Source of the DNA: Bacteroidales bacterium UBA5621
GTDB taxonomy: Bacteria > Bacteroidota > Bacteroidia > Bacteroidales > VadinHA17
Length of the DNA: 19,281 nt
Reading direction: 5' to 3'
NCBI GenBank assembly: GCA_002424525.1
Contig: DIKJ01000047.1
Span: forward strand, 41,742 to 61,022
Part shown: positions 8,092-15,600 of the stretch, one piece after another
How the letters are laid out: every line of letters starts with the position of its first letter
How positions within the stretch are numbered: the stretch's first letter is position 1
Notes under the pieces: model-generated
What the model was told of the DNA's origin: nothing
What the model saw: only the letters and a program-made list of their open reading frames with translations
Databases searched by the model: none
Made by a program: the position numbers and the translations under genes

Positions 8092-8154
8092 TCTACGCTC
8101 TACGCTCTACGCTCTACGCTCTACGCTCTACGCTCTACGCTCTACGCTCTACGC
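8092..8154. repeat. Nine-copy heptamer tandem array (TCTACGC)
   Basis: Nine exact tandem copies of TCTACGC (GCGTAGA on the transcribed minus strand). The array starts 2 bp after the stop codon of the carboxyltransferase gene and ends 33 bp before the ATG of the biotin carboxylase gene, so it is inside the operon. The sense strand has a TAG in every frame. The other strand is open in all frames and gives the spurious peptide repeat STLYALR. The same heptamer recurs at 15548-15589. Confidence 0.95.
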
Positions 8155-8156
8155 TA

Positions 8157-9713
8157 TCATAACGGCATATTCCCATGCTTCCGGGCCGGCACCTTTACCC
8201 ACTTGTTGCTGAGGGCACTCAGTGCAGACACGATCTTTTTTCTCGTTACGGCAGGGTCAATAACCTCGTCAATATACCCGCTTTCGTCAGCCACGAAAGG
8301 ATTGGCAAGCTTATCGCGATATTTCTTCACAAGCTCCTTTTTCAGTTCAGCAGGGTCCTCAGCTGCCGCCAGTTCTCTTCTGTAAAGAACGGCAACGGCT
8401 CCATCAGGCCCCATCACGGCTATTTCGGCTGAAGGCCATGCAAAGTTGAAATCGCCGCCCAGATTCTTGCTGTTCATCACGATAAACGCGCCTCCGTAAG
8501 CTTTCCTCAGTATTATGGTGATTTTCGGGACCGTGGCCTCGCTGTAGGCAAAAAGCATTTTAGCTCCGTGCCGTATTATCCCTCCATGTTCCTGGTCAAC
8601 TCCCGGAAGGAAACCCGGAACATCTTCGAGAGTCAGAATGGGTATGTTGAACGCATCGCAGAACCTTATAAAACGGGCACCTTTCGTCGATGAATCAATA
8701 TCGAGCACTCCGGCAAGAACTTTCGGCTGGTTCGCAACCACGCCAATAGTCCTGCCCTTCAACCTTGCAAAACCGGTGATAAGGTTGGGTGCAAAAAGCT
8801 CTGAAATCTCAAAAAAACTGTTCCGGTCAACAATCTGCAGTATTATATCCTTTACGTCGTATGCTTTATTGGGATCGTCTGGTATCATATCCCTGAGCTT
8901 TTTATTTATATCGGGGACTGACCCGTCGTCAGCAACAACGGGAGGATTCTCAACATTGTTGGAGGGCAGGTAGGAAAGGAACTTTTTTAAAGCCAGTATC
9001 GTATTCTCTTCGTCGTCGTAGATCAGATGAGCCACACCGCTTTTCCGGGCATGGACCTCGGCCCCTCCAAGCTGTTCGAATGTAACATCCTCGTTAAGTA
9101 CTTCCTTTACAACATTCGGACCTGTAACAAACATATAGCTGGTGTGATTCACCATAAAGACAAAGTCTGTAAGGGCTGGAGAGTAGACTGCACCTCCGGC
9201 GGCAGGACCAAGGATTACCGAGATCTGCGGGATGATTCCCGATGAATGTATGATATTATGAAAGATTGAAGCATATCCGCTCAGGCTCGCCACGCCTTCC
9301 TGTATCCTTGCGCCACCGGAATCGATAAGTCCGATGATGGGCGATCCCATTTTAAGAGCCATCTCCTGGATCTTGGCAATTTTTCTGGCATGGACTATCC
9401 CCAGTGAGCCCCCCATAATGGTGAAATCCTGGGCATATGAAAAAACAAGGCGTCCGTTTACCTTGCCATGACCCACAATTACCCCGTCGCCGTATGACTT
9501 TTCGACCCTTCCGAACTCAACAGGCTGATCAGCAGGAGTAACAAAAGCATCTATCTCTTCGAAAGTGCCGGAATCAAAAAGGAGATCAAGTCGTTCGTAA
9601 GCCGTAAGCTTGCCTTTGGAGTGCTGTTTGGCAGCCTGTTTGGGACTGTACTGCTTCTTTCTTGCTTCCTGGCGTTCAATGAAAGCTCTGTAATACTTAC
9701 CGGATATATCCAT
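8157..9713 (-). CDS. Acyl-CoA carboxylase carboxyltransferase (beta) subunit, propionyl-CoA carboxylase type
   Basis: A 518-residue carboxyltransferase that moves the carboxyl group from biotin to an acyl-CoA, probably propionyl-CoA (giving methylmalonyl-CoA) and perhaps acetyl-CoA. The length is that of PccB/MmdA-type beta chains. Visible features are KLTAYERLDLLFD (35-47), the N-domain oxyanion region LIDSGGARIQEG (129-140), GPAAGGAVYSPALTD (169-183), DVPGFLPGVDQEHGGIIRHG (364-383), and RKAYGGAFIVMNSK (403-416) in the C-domain acyl-CoA pocket. At residue 411 it has Ile where propionyl-specific enzymes usually have Asp. It is the first gene of the operon, with an excellent promoter 50 bp upstream. 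Sodium-pumping methylmalonyl-CoA decarboxylase alpha is the main alternative, but no decarboxylase membrane subunit is nearby and a biotin carboxylase is. Confidence 0.92.
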   Translation of the reverse strand: MDISGKYYRAFIERQEARKKQYSPKQAAKQHSKGKLTAYERLDLLFDSGTFEEIDAFVTPADQPVEFGRVEKSYGDGVIVGHGKVNGRLVFSYAQDFTIMGGSLGIVHARKIAKIQEMALKMGSPIIGLIDSGGARIQEGVASLSGYASIFHNIIHSSGIIPQISVILGPAAGGAVYSPALTDFVFMVNHTSYMFVTGPNVVKEVLNEDVTFEQLGGAEVHARKSGVAHLIYDDEENTILALKKFLSYLPSNNVENPPVVADDGSVPDINKKLRDMIPDDPNKAYDVKDIILQIVDRNSFFEISELFAPNLITGFARLKGRTIGVVANQPKVLAGVLDIDSSTKGARFIRFCDAFNIPILTLEDVPGFLPGVDQEHGGIIRHGAKMLFAYSEATVPKITIILRKAYGGAFIVMNSKNLGGDFNFAWPSAEIAVMGPDGAVAVLYRRELAAAEDPAELKKELVKKYRDKLANPFVADESGYIDEVIDPAVTRKKIVSALSALSNKWVKVPARKHGNMPL

Positions 9714-9762
9714 AACCAGCCTTAATTAAATAATTGCATTTACCTGGCGATCCAAACGGGTT

Positions 9763-9793
9763 CAAAAATAGTCAATATCCGTGGAATTCCAAA
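9763..9793 (-). promoter_or_regulatory. Bacteroidota promoter for the carboxylase operon
   Basis: On the minus strand, TTTG (9793-9790) is followed after 19 bp by TATTTTTG (9770-9763), an exact match to the Bacteroidota housekeeping promoter form TTTG/TAnnTTTG with ideal spacing. The start of transcription would fall near 9756, giving a leader of about 43 bases before the ATG at 9713. Confidence 0.75.
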
Positions 9794-10015
9794 TTTTGTT
9801 TCGACCGTAAGCCAACTGCCGTATACATTATATTATATATTAATCAAATAATACCTTTGATTTTTCGACCAGAATTGAGCCGGGAAACAGGAGACTGCAA
9901 ACGTTTTATTTTTTTTCTCTTGCCGGTCACCCTCGCAGGAGCTCATTTGATGGACTTGCCGGAATGTTAAAAAGTATAATTTTTAAAGAAAACAACAACA
10001 AAAGTCACAAAAACG

Positions 10016-10044
10016 CTTGTTTTTGATTTTTTTTCATATTTTCG
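10016..10044 (+). promoter_or_regulatory. Likely promoter for the susC-susD pair
   Basis: CTTG at 10016-10019 and TATTTTCG at 10037-10044, 17 bp apart, fit the Bacteroidota promoter with one mismatch in each element. Transcription would start near 10051, leaving an A-rich leader of about 38 bases before the ATG at 10089. Confidence 0.45.
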
Positions 10045-10088
10045 CAGAAATTGAATTTAAAACCTTTTTAACCTAAAATCAATTATTT

Positions 10089-13000
10089 ATGAAAAAAATC
10101 CTAGGTATTTTTTCACTGTTGCTTTTAACAGGTTCGCTTGTTATGGGTCAAACAGTGCAGATTACCGGGAATGTCAAGGGGTCGGAAGACGGACTGGCAA
10201 TGCCCGGTGTATTCGTTCAGGTTAAAGGCACAACAATCGGGACCATTACCGGTCTTGACGGTAATTATACGATTGCGGTTCCTTCATCCGCCCAAAGTCT
10301 TGTTTTCAGTTTTGTCGGATTTGTCACCCATGAGGAAACCATCCAGGGGAGGACACGTATCGATGTTATACTTAAACAGGACTTGTATAACGTCGATGAG
10401 GTAGTCGTTGTAGCGTATGGAACACAACAGAGGCGTGACATAGCCGGAGCAATCACAACAGTCAAGGGTGATGCTATCCAGTCTATTCCAATGCAGAGTT
10501 TTGACCAGGCTTTGCAGGGACGGGCAGCCGGTGTCTCCATTACGATGCCCAACGGGGTATTGAATAATCCGCCGGTTATCCGTATCAGGGGAATTAATTC
10601 GATGACTGCAAGTTCTTATCCACTGATAGTGGTCGATGGTGTCCCCATCGCTACAGGAAACTGGTCGGGTAATAGTGCCATCACCAATGCACTTGCAGAC
10701 ATTAACCCGGCAGACATTCAGTCGATGGAAATACTGAAGGATGCTTCTGCAACCGCACTTTTTGGATCAAGGGCTGCCAATGGTGTAATTATCATCACTA
10801 CCAAACGGGGAAGCGGGGCAAGGACCAGGGTAACATACGACGGATATGTTGGTATGACAGAACCTTATCGGCTTTTCGAGATGATGAACGCAACCCAGTA
10901 CATAGAGCATAAGAACAAGGCCTGGCAGAATCTGTCGGGGCCGACTGCACCCCAGTTGTCACTGGTTAACGATGCAAGCGGCCAGCCGATAAATACAAGA
11001 TGGTCGGATTATGTTTATCGCACAGGATTGCAGCACAATCATTCTATTACTTTCTCCGGATCTACCGCATCCACCAATTATTTCCTGTCGGTTGGTTATA
11101 CTGATCAGGAAGGAATGATTAAGAAGAATACTTATAACAGGAAAAGCTTAAGGTTAAACCTCGATCACAAGTTGAATAAGTACATCAGCCTGGGTGCAAA
11201 TGCATCCTACACGAAAGGATTTAACCAGGCTCCGAATACGGGAGCATCATTTGCAACTGCGGGCGCTGCCCGACTTGCATTTGTTCTTCCTCCGAACATT
11301 GGCCCTTTTCGGAATGACGGAAGCTATAACATCGAAGGTTCTGCACTCGGAAGAATGGGTCAGCCTTTCCCTGCCCTGGGCTACTATAACGTTGCTGCCA
11401 TTTTTGAACTAAATAAATTTACTGCGGAGACAGACAGACTCCTGGCAACAATCTCTGCAAGTGTCGAGCCTTTGAAAGGACTGGTCCTGAAAACAGTATT
11501 TGGAATGGACAACCTTTCTATCGAATCAATCACTTATCAGTCTCCTGTAACAGGTGACAGCTTCGGATCCAATGGTTACGCGGGGAGCTCAATGCAGAAA
11601 AACTCAAGATGGACGTGGACCAATACGATTAATTATAACACGACCCTGTTTGAGAGGTTTAATATTGGGCTTCTTGGAGGGATTGAAGAGCAGTATAATG
11701 TCAATAACTGGTGGTCGGGCTCCAAAACAAATGTTTCGGATCCTTTCTTCACATCTTATCAGGGTTCATGGGTCACTGCAGGAATGGGTGGTGGCGGACA
11801 AGGTGAGAACTACTACATATCTTATTTCGGACGTATTAACTTTAATTATGACCGGAAGTATTTTGTGGAATTCAGTACTCGTCGTGACGGGTTCTCAGGA
11901 TTATCGGTAGGAAACAAATTCGGTACTTTCGGAGGTGCATCTGTTATGTGGAGAGCCTCAAATGAAAGTTTCATTGCTAACACCGGAATAGGCGAAATAT
12001 TCTCGGATATCCGTCTGAAAGGAAGTTACGGGCGTGTTGGAAACATGGCCGGTATCGGAGATTTTAGCTCGCTGTTCCTTTACGGCTCCGGTGTATATGG
12101 TGCGATTCCTACACTTACATTCTCACAGGCCGGAAATGCGAACCTTAAGTGGGAAGCCAGTGATAAATATGATATCGGATTAAGCTTTGGCATACTGAAT
12201 GATAAAATTCAGCTTGATCTGAACTGGTTCTATAACGATATAAATGATCTTATTCTGAATGTTCCCCAGGCACCCTCAAAAGGGATCCCTAATAACAGTA
12301 TCCCCGCAAACGTTGGCTCAATGTATAATACCGGATTTGAATTTACCGTTACCAGTTACAATATCTCAAAATCACGGTTCAGCTGGACTACTACTTTCAA
12401 TCTGAGTACTTTGAAAAACGAAGTTACCGAGCTTGCTCCCGGGTTAACAGAACTAATCGGAATAACGGGAGGTCTTGAAACTACAAGCAGAACAAAGGTC
12501 GGATATCCTATCGGTAATATATATGCAGTTGAAACGAGAGGTGTTGATCCCACATCGGGAAGAAGAATCTATGTCGATAGAAATGGCAAGGAGGTCCTTT
12601 ACAGACATGAATTCCCGGCTGCAGAAAGATGGTTGTTCAAAGATGGGTCCGGCTACTCGACCGGGATATCAATCGCCGATGGCAAGATAATGGGTTCCCC
12701 GCTTCCGAAAGTTTATGGAGGTATCGATAATGTAATCAACTACCGCGATTTTGATTTTTCTGTCAATCTTACCTATTCACTTGGTTTTGATCTTTATAAT
12801 GGATCAAAGGCAGGTTTAAGAGATCAGAGATGGTGGAACAATTCGGTTGAAGTGTATGAGACTGCCTGGAAGAAAGAGGGGGACATTACGAATATTCCCA
12901 AACCAGTTATGAACGACAATATCTCAAACGGTTCTGCATTCGTGATCTCTGAGAATATCGAAAGAGGTGATTACATGAAAGTAAGAAGCATTTCGCTAGG

Positions 13001-13208
13001 CTACTCTCTCAAGAATTTACCCGGTGATCTGAGCATTGAAAGGATCAGGCTTTATGGCCAGGTATTTAATGCACTTGTGTTCACCAAATATTCCGGATCT
13101 GATCCTGAAGTTTCCACCGAGGGTGGCTCTAACCTTGCCCCGGGTATTGACAGGAACACTGCTCCACAGGCAAGAACCTATACTCTTGGTCTAAATGTTA
13201 CTTTTTAA
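10089..13208 (+). CDS. SusC/RagA-family TonB-linked outer membrane receptor
   Basis: A 1039-residue outer-membrane beta-barrel that imports a ligand captured by its SusD partner, driven by TonB. A signal peptide covers residues 1-20 (basic start, hydrophobic core, cleavage likely after VMG before QTVQ). A carboxypeptidase-regulatory-like beta-sandwich follows at about 23-97 (GNVKGSEDGLAMPGVFVQVK, then LDGNYTIAVP). Next come the SusC motif DEVVVVAYGTQ (103-113) and the plug domain to about 240 (ALQGRAAGVSI, IRIRGINS, PLIVVDGVPI, FGSRAANGVIIITTKRG). The remainder is the barrel, ending in the typical C-terminal aromatic residue (LNVTF). There is no N-terminal STN extension, so direct anti-sigma signalling is unlikely. 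It is 23 bp upstream of the SusD gene, forming a pair. Ligand unknown: no glycoside hydrolase, peptidase, sulfatase or regulator is next to it. Confidence 0.96.
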   Translation: MKKILGIFSLLLLTGSLVMGQTVQITGNVKGSEDGLAMPGVFVQVKGTTIGTITGLDGNYTIAVPSSAQSLVFSFVGFVTHEETIQGRTRIDVILKQDLYNVDEVVVVAYGTQQRRDIAGAITTVKGDAIQSIPMQSFDQALQGRAAGVSITMPNGVLNNPPVIRIRGINSMTASSYPLIVVDGVPIATGNWSGNSAITNALADINPADIQSMEILKDASATALFGSRAANGVIIITTKRGSGARTRVTYDGYVGMTEPYRLFEMMNATQYIEHKNKAWQNLSGPTAPQLSLVNDASGQPINTRWSDYVYRTGLQHNHSITFSGSTASTNYFLSVGYTDQEGMIKKNTYNRKSLRLNLDHKLNKYISLGANASYTKGFNQAPNTGASFATAGAARLAFVLPPNIGPFRNDGSYNIEGSALGRMGQPFPALGYYNVAAIFELNKFTAETDRLLATISASVEPLKGLVLKTVFGMDNLSIESITYQSPVTGDSFGSNGYAGSSMQKNSRWTWTNTINYNTTLFERFNIGLLGGIEEQYNVNNWWSGSKTNVSDPFFTSYQGSWVTAGMGGGGQGENYYISYFGRINFNYDRKYFVEFSTRRDGFSGLSVGNKFGTFGGASVMWRASNESFIANTGIGEIFSDIRLKGSYGRVGNMAGIGDFSSLFLYGSGVYGAIPTLTFSQAGNANLKWEASDKYDIGLSFGILNDKIQLDLNWFYNDINDLILNVPQAPSKGIPNNSIPANVGSMYNTGFEFTVTSYNISKSRFSWTTTFNLSTLKNEVTELAPGLTELIGITGGLETTSRTKVGYPIGNIYAVETRGVDPTSGRRIYVDRNGKEVLYRHEFPAAERWLFKDGSGYSTGISIADGKIMGSPLPKVYGGIDNVINYRDFDFSVNLTYSLGFDLYNGSKAGLRDQRWWNNSVEVYETAWKKEGDITNIPKPVMNDNISNGSAFVISENIERGDYMKVRSISLGYSLKNLPGDLSIERIRLYGQVFNALVFTKYSGSDPEVSTEGGSNLAPGIDRNTAPQARTYTLGLNVTF

Positions 13209-13231
13209 TAATCAATAAGAAAGGAATTAAT

Positions 13232-14716
13232 ATGAGAAATATAATTAAAGGATCATTGGCATCAGTACTGCTCATAACAGTGTTGTTGACCATAGGTTGC
13301 TCAAAAGAGAATCTCGATCCGGTACCGAAAACATCGCTGTCTGATCTGACTGTATTTGATACAAAAGACAGAGTCGTTGCCCAGGTTAATGGAATGTACG
13401 CCTTTATGAAGACCGGCGCCTTTCTGGGTGGAAGATACTATGTTTATAATGACGTGCGAGCTGAGAACTTCATACCTAAAAGCTCTAACCTCGTGACTAA
13501 CTATGCTACATGGAACCACACAGTTCTGCCTGGTACAAATGAAGTTCAGAACCTGTGGGGAGCCGTATACGCTGCAATGAATGCCATCAATGTATTCAAG
13601 GGAGGCCTTGAAACAGCATGGGCTGACGGTAAACTGACTGGCAAAGTCACAGCGGCTGAATATGATCAGTATCTGAGCGAAGCGCTTACCCTGCGCGCTA
13701 TGTGCTATTTCTATCTGCTTCAGCTTTATGCCAAACCTTATAACATGAATGCCGGTGATAATCCGGGCTTGCCTTTAAGGCTTATCGCCAATAAAACAGC
13801 TGCTGATAACGATCTTGCACGCAGTAAAGTATCAGAAGTATATACTCAGATCCTCAAGGACCTTAATGATGCTGAGCCCTTAGCTGTTGCAAGTTACAGC
13901 TCTGATCTGCTTAATACAACCAGGGTGCATAAGAATACGATCATTGCCTTCAAAACACGTGTATACCTCCACATGAGTAACTGGCCGGCTGTTCTTACAG
14001 AATCAGCTAAAATTGTATCTGCTGCTGCCCCCTATACTGCCCCAAGCGGTGTGGCGCATACACTAAATCCAGGGTTTAAAGATATATGGGCGACTCCTTA
14101 TACGAGCAAAGAGTCGATCTTCTCAATGCCGTTTACTACTACCAACACTCCGGGAGGCCAGAACGGACTGGCGCATTATCACCACCCATCCAGCTCAGAA
14201 TCTTATTATCTGATCAAAAGTGCAGGATCAACCTACTCGAAGATTGATGATACCGATGCTAGGAAATTATTGATGGTCACGGATGGAGACGGAAGAACTT
14301 TTGTAGGAAAGTGGCGCGACTTTACCACTCTGACTGATTATGCACCGGTAATGAGATATGCGGAAATCCTTCTTACCTATGCCGAAGCTATCGTAAGGCA
14401 GGGAAACTCAGTTACACAGGGTGCCGTTAACCTACTGAATGCTGTACGTATGAGATCATTCCCGGACGGTGAATATGCTTTGGAGGATTTTACGACTGTT
14501 CAGAATTTCATCGATGCTGTTCTTCTCGAAAGAAGCATTGAGTTCCTCGGTGAAGGAATACGCAATATGGACCTCATGAGAACCATCTCAACTATTCCGG
14601 CTAAGGCCGGAGGCAATATGGGAGATGTCTCAACCATTGCCCCAAACAGTCCTACTTACATCTGGCCAATACCGCAGAACGAACTGAACTTTAACAAGCT
14701 TATGGTTCAGAATTAA
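13232..14716 (+). CDS. RagB/SusD-family outer membrane lipoprotein
   Basis: A 494-residue surface lipoprotein that binds the ligand and closes over the SusC barrel like a lid. The signal peptide ends in a lipobox, LLTIGC, with C23 as the lipidated residue, followed by SKEN, a charged stretch like the lipoprotein export signal of Bacteroidota. SusD hallmarks are ALTLRAMCYFYLLQLYAKPY (about 150-169), MRYAEILLTYAEAIV, LLNAVRMRS, LLERSIEFLGEGIRNMDLMR and the C-terminal YIWPIPQNELNFN. Translation follows the SusC gene after 23 bp and a strong terminator lies 12 bp after the stop codon, so the operon is just these two genes. Ligand cannot be read from the sequence. Confidence 0.95.
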   Translation: MRNIIKGSLASVLLITVLLTIGCSKENLDPVPKTSLSDLTVFDTKDRVVAQVNGMYAFMKTGAFLGGRYYVYNDVRAENFIPKSSNLVTNYATWNHTVLPGTNEVQNLWGAVYAAMNAINVFKGGLETAWADGKLTGKVTAAEYDQYLSEALTLRAMCYFYLLQLYAKPYNMNAGDNPGLPLRLIANKTAADNDLARSKVSEVYTQILKDLNDAEPLAVASYSSDLLNTTRVHKNTIIAFKTRVYLHMSNWPAVLTESAKIVSAAAPYTAPSGVAHTLNPGFKDIWATPYTSKESIFSMPFTTTNTPGGQNGLAHYHHPSSSESYYLIKSAGSTYSKIDDTDARKLLMVTDGDGRTFVGKWRDFTTLTDYAPVMRYAEILLTYAEAIVRQGNSVTQGAVNLLNAVRMRSFPDGEYALEDFTTVQNFIDAVLLERSIEFLGEGIRNMDLMRTISTIPAKAGGNMGDVSTIAPNSPTYIWPIPQNELNFNKLMVQN

Positions 14717-14728
14717 TAGTCATTAACG

Positions 14729-14766
14729 AAAAAAAAAGGCTGCTCTTTCGAGACAGCCTTTTTTTT
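14729..14766 (+). terminator. Rho-independent terminator of the susC-susD operon
   Basis: Stem GGCTG (14738-14742) pairs with CAGCC (14754-14758), extended by TCT/AGA around a TTCG tetraloop (14747-14750), with one bulged C. Nine A residues precede it (14729-14737) and eight T residues follow (14759-14766), which can also pair and make it active on both strands. It therefore probably also stops the minus-strand gene ending at 14799. Confidence 0.9.
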
Positions 14767-14768
14767 GT

Positions 14769-14795
14769 CCTGCACGACTTGCAAGACCTGCACGA
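14769..14795. repeat. Short 9-bp-period repeat
   Basis: Three 9-bp units: CCTGCACGA (14769-14777), CTTGCAAGA (14778-14786) and CCTGCACGA (14787-14795). The outer two are identical and the middle one differs at two positions. It lies 3 bp beyond the stop codon of the minus-strand gene at 14799, directly after the terminator. Confidence 0.65.
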
Positions 14796-14798
14796 CAT

Positions 14799-15413
14799 TT
14801 ATTCCGGTTTAAACAGTCCTTCTGGCTTTGATCCAAGTAATCCTGCTTCGAGTAATGATGCACCTGCTCTCTTAAGCTTTGCCGCCATTTCACCGGTTAT
14901 GACAGGATAGTGGTGAAGAGATTCGATCTTATCACCAATATATTCCAGATCCTCATTCGTTGTGGCCCAGTCGCGACCTCCGAAGGCTTTCAAATTGAAC
15001 GGGCGTGAATATGACCTTAATGTCTTCTCTCCTTTAACGTTAAAATAGAAATCAAAGTACGACATCACAAGCTCACGCAGGGAGCGGTACACAGGTTCCC
15101 GGTATCTGAGAGTGGTAAAATTCGATTTTGCGACGGCACCCCATAAGCCATCTTCCCTGAAAACGGCGATGACATGATCATCGTCATTGACTGCCATCAT
15201 ATCCACAATAAGCGGCTGGTATCCAAGAAACTCCATGACTGCAGCGGCAAACAGGGCCCCTTCAAAGCAGTGAGCCCTTCTGTTCCTGATAACCAGTCTG
15301 GGAGACCTGCACTCTTCATTCGGATTGTAATCGATCGTGTCGAGAAACTCCTGTATTGAACAGGGGTCGCTGAATGTTGATAAAAATGCAGTCTCTTCCG
15401 GCGTCCATTCCAT
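14799..15413 (-). CDS. Hypothetical protein, possible transglutaminase/papain-like fold
   Basis: A 204-residue protein without signal peptide or membrane segment. I do not recognise a specific family. The arrangement RNRRAHCFEGALFAAAVMEF (residues 43-62) followed about 30 residues later by DDDHVIAVF (77-85) and then WGAVAKSNFTTLRYREP (91-107) is like the Cys-His-Asp/Asn order of transglutaminase-like proteins: a Cys at the start of a helix, then a His in a beta strand preceding a third polar residue. C49, H80 and N98 would be the candidate triad. The rest is mixed helix and strand with no repeats. It stands alone, convergent with susCD and followed by the terminator at 14729-14766. The possible -7 element TACTTTCG (15463-15456, one mismatch) has no clear partner upstream. 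Function unknown. Confidence 0.75.
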   Translation of the reverse strand: MEWTPEETAFLSTFSDPCSIQEFLDTIDYNPNEECRSPRLVIRNRRAHCFEGALFAAAVMEFLGYQPLIVDMMAVNDDDHVIAVFREDGLWGAVAKSNFTTLRYREPVYRSLRELVMSYFDFYFNVKGEKTLRSYSRPFNLKAFGGRDWATTNEDLEYIGDKIESLHHYPVITGEMAAKLKRAGASLLEAGLLGSKPEGLFKPE

Positions 15414-15476
15414 ACTTTAAAATGTTTTACGTAAGATATTCAGGGTTAAATGTTTCGAAAGTATATTATTTGCACC

Positions 15477-15503
15477 GTCATTGCGAGCGCAGCGAAGCAA
15501 TCC
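15477..15503. repeat. REP-like dispersed element
   Basis: The sequence GTCATTGCGAGCGCAGCGAA followed by GCAATCC has imperfect dyad symmetry (ATTGC at 15480-15484 and GCAAT at 15497-15501). It is close to a widely dispersed intergenic repeat known from many unrelated bacterial genomes and often mistranslated as RHCERSEAI-like peptides. Recognition is from memory; no second copy is present in this window. Confidence 0.65.
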
Positions 15504-15547
15504 TTGGTTATTTACCTAAGATATGTAATCCGTGCCAGCGGTGGATC

Positions 15548-15589
15548 TCTACGCTCTACGCTCTACGCTCTACGCTCTACGTTCTACGC
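15548..15589. repeat. Six-unit heptamer tandem array (TCTACGC)
   Basis: Six tandem units of TCTACGC, the fifth being the variant TCTACGT (15576-15582). It lies 11 bp beyond the stop codon of the kinase gene (minus strand). The unit, the orientation relative to the upstream gene, and the closeness to a stop codon are the same as for the nine-copy array at 8092-8154. Confidence 0.93.
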
Positions 15590-15600
15590 TGTAAACCAGC

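Larger units (their letters stand above)
9714..10088. other. Divergent intergenic region between carboxylase operon and susCD
   Basis: This 375-bp AT-rich region separates two divergent operons. It contains the strong minus-strand promoter at 9763-9793 and a weaker plus-strand promoter at 10016-10044 for the receptor gene. A second plus-strand TAnnTTTG match, TACCTTTG at 9852-9859, has no TTTG at the right distance. The middle (about 9860-10010) holds T- and A-rich runs but no hairpin followed by a T-run and no convincing gene. Confidence 0.6.
15414..15600. other. Repeat-bearing spacer between two minus-strand genes
   Basis: This 187-bp spacer carries a REP-like sequence (15477-15503) and a heptamer array (15548-15589), described separately. 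The remaining bases, about 15504-15547, include TTATTTACCTAAGATATGTAA but no recognisable gene. No convincing terminator for the kinase gene was seen. Confidence 0.5.

Noticed and set aside
8092..8154. CRISPR-like array
   Set aside because: The units are 7 bp, contiguous and without spacers; no cas gene is near.
9852..9859. TACCTTTG as an extra promoter or small RNA start
   Set aside because: It matches the -7 element but has no TTTG at the required distance, and no hairpin with T-run follows; AT-rich DNA gives such matches by chance.
9734..9970. A 78-codon open frame in the carboxylase-susC spacer
   Set aside because: It begins at TTG, has no leader signal, no domain-like sequence, and lies over the minus-strand carboxylase promoter.
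10089..14716. A full polysaccharide utilisation locus
   Set aside because: Only the SusC and SusD genes are present; neighbours are a carboxylase operon and a hypothetical protein, and a terminator closes the pair.
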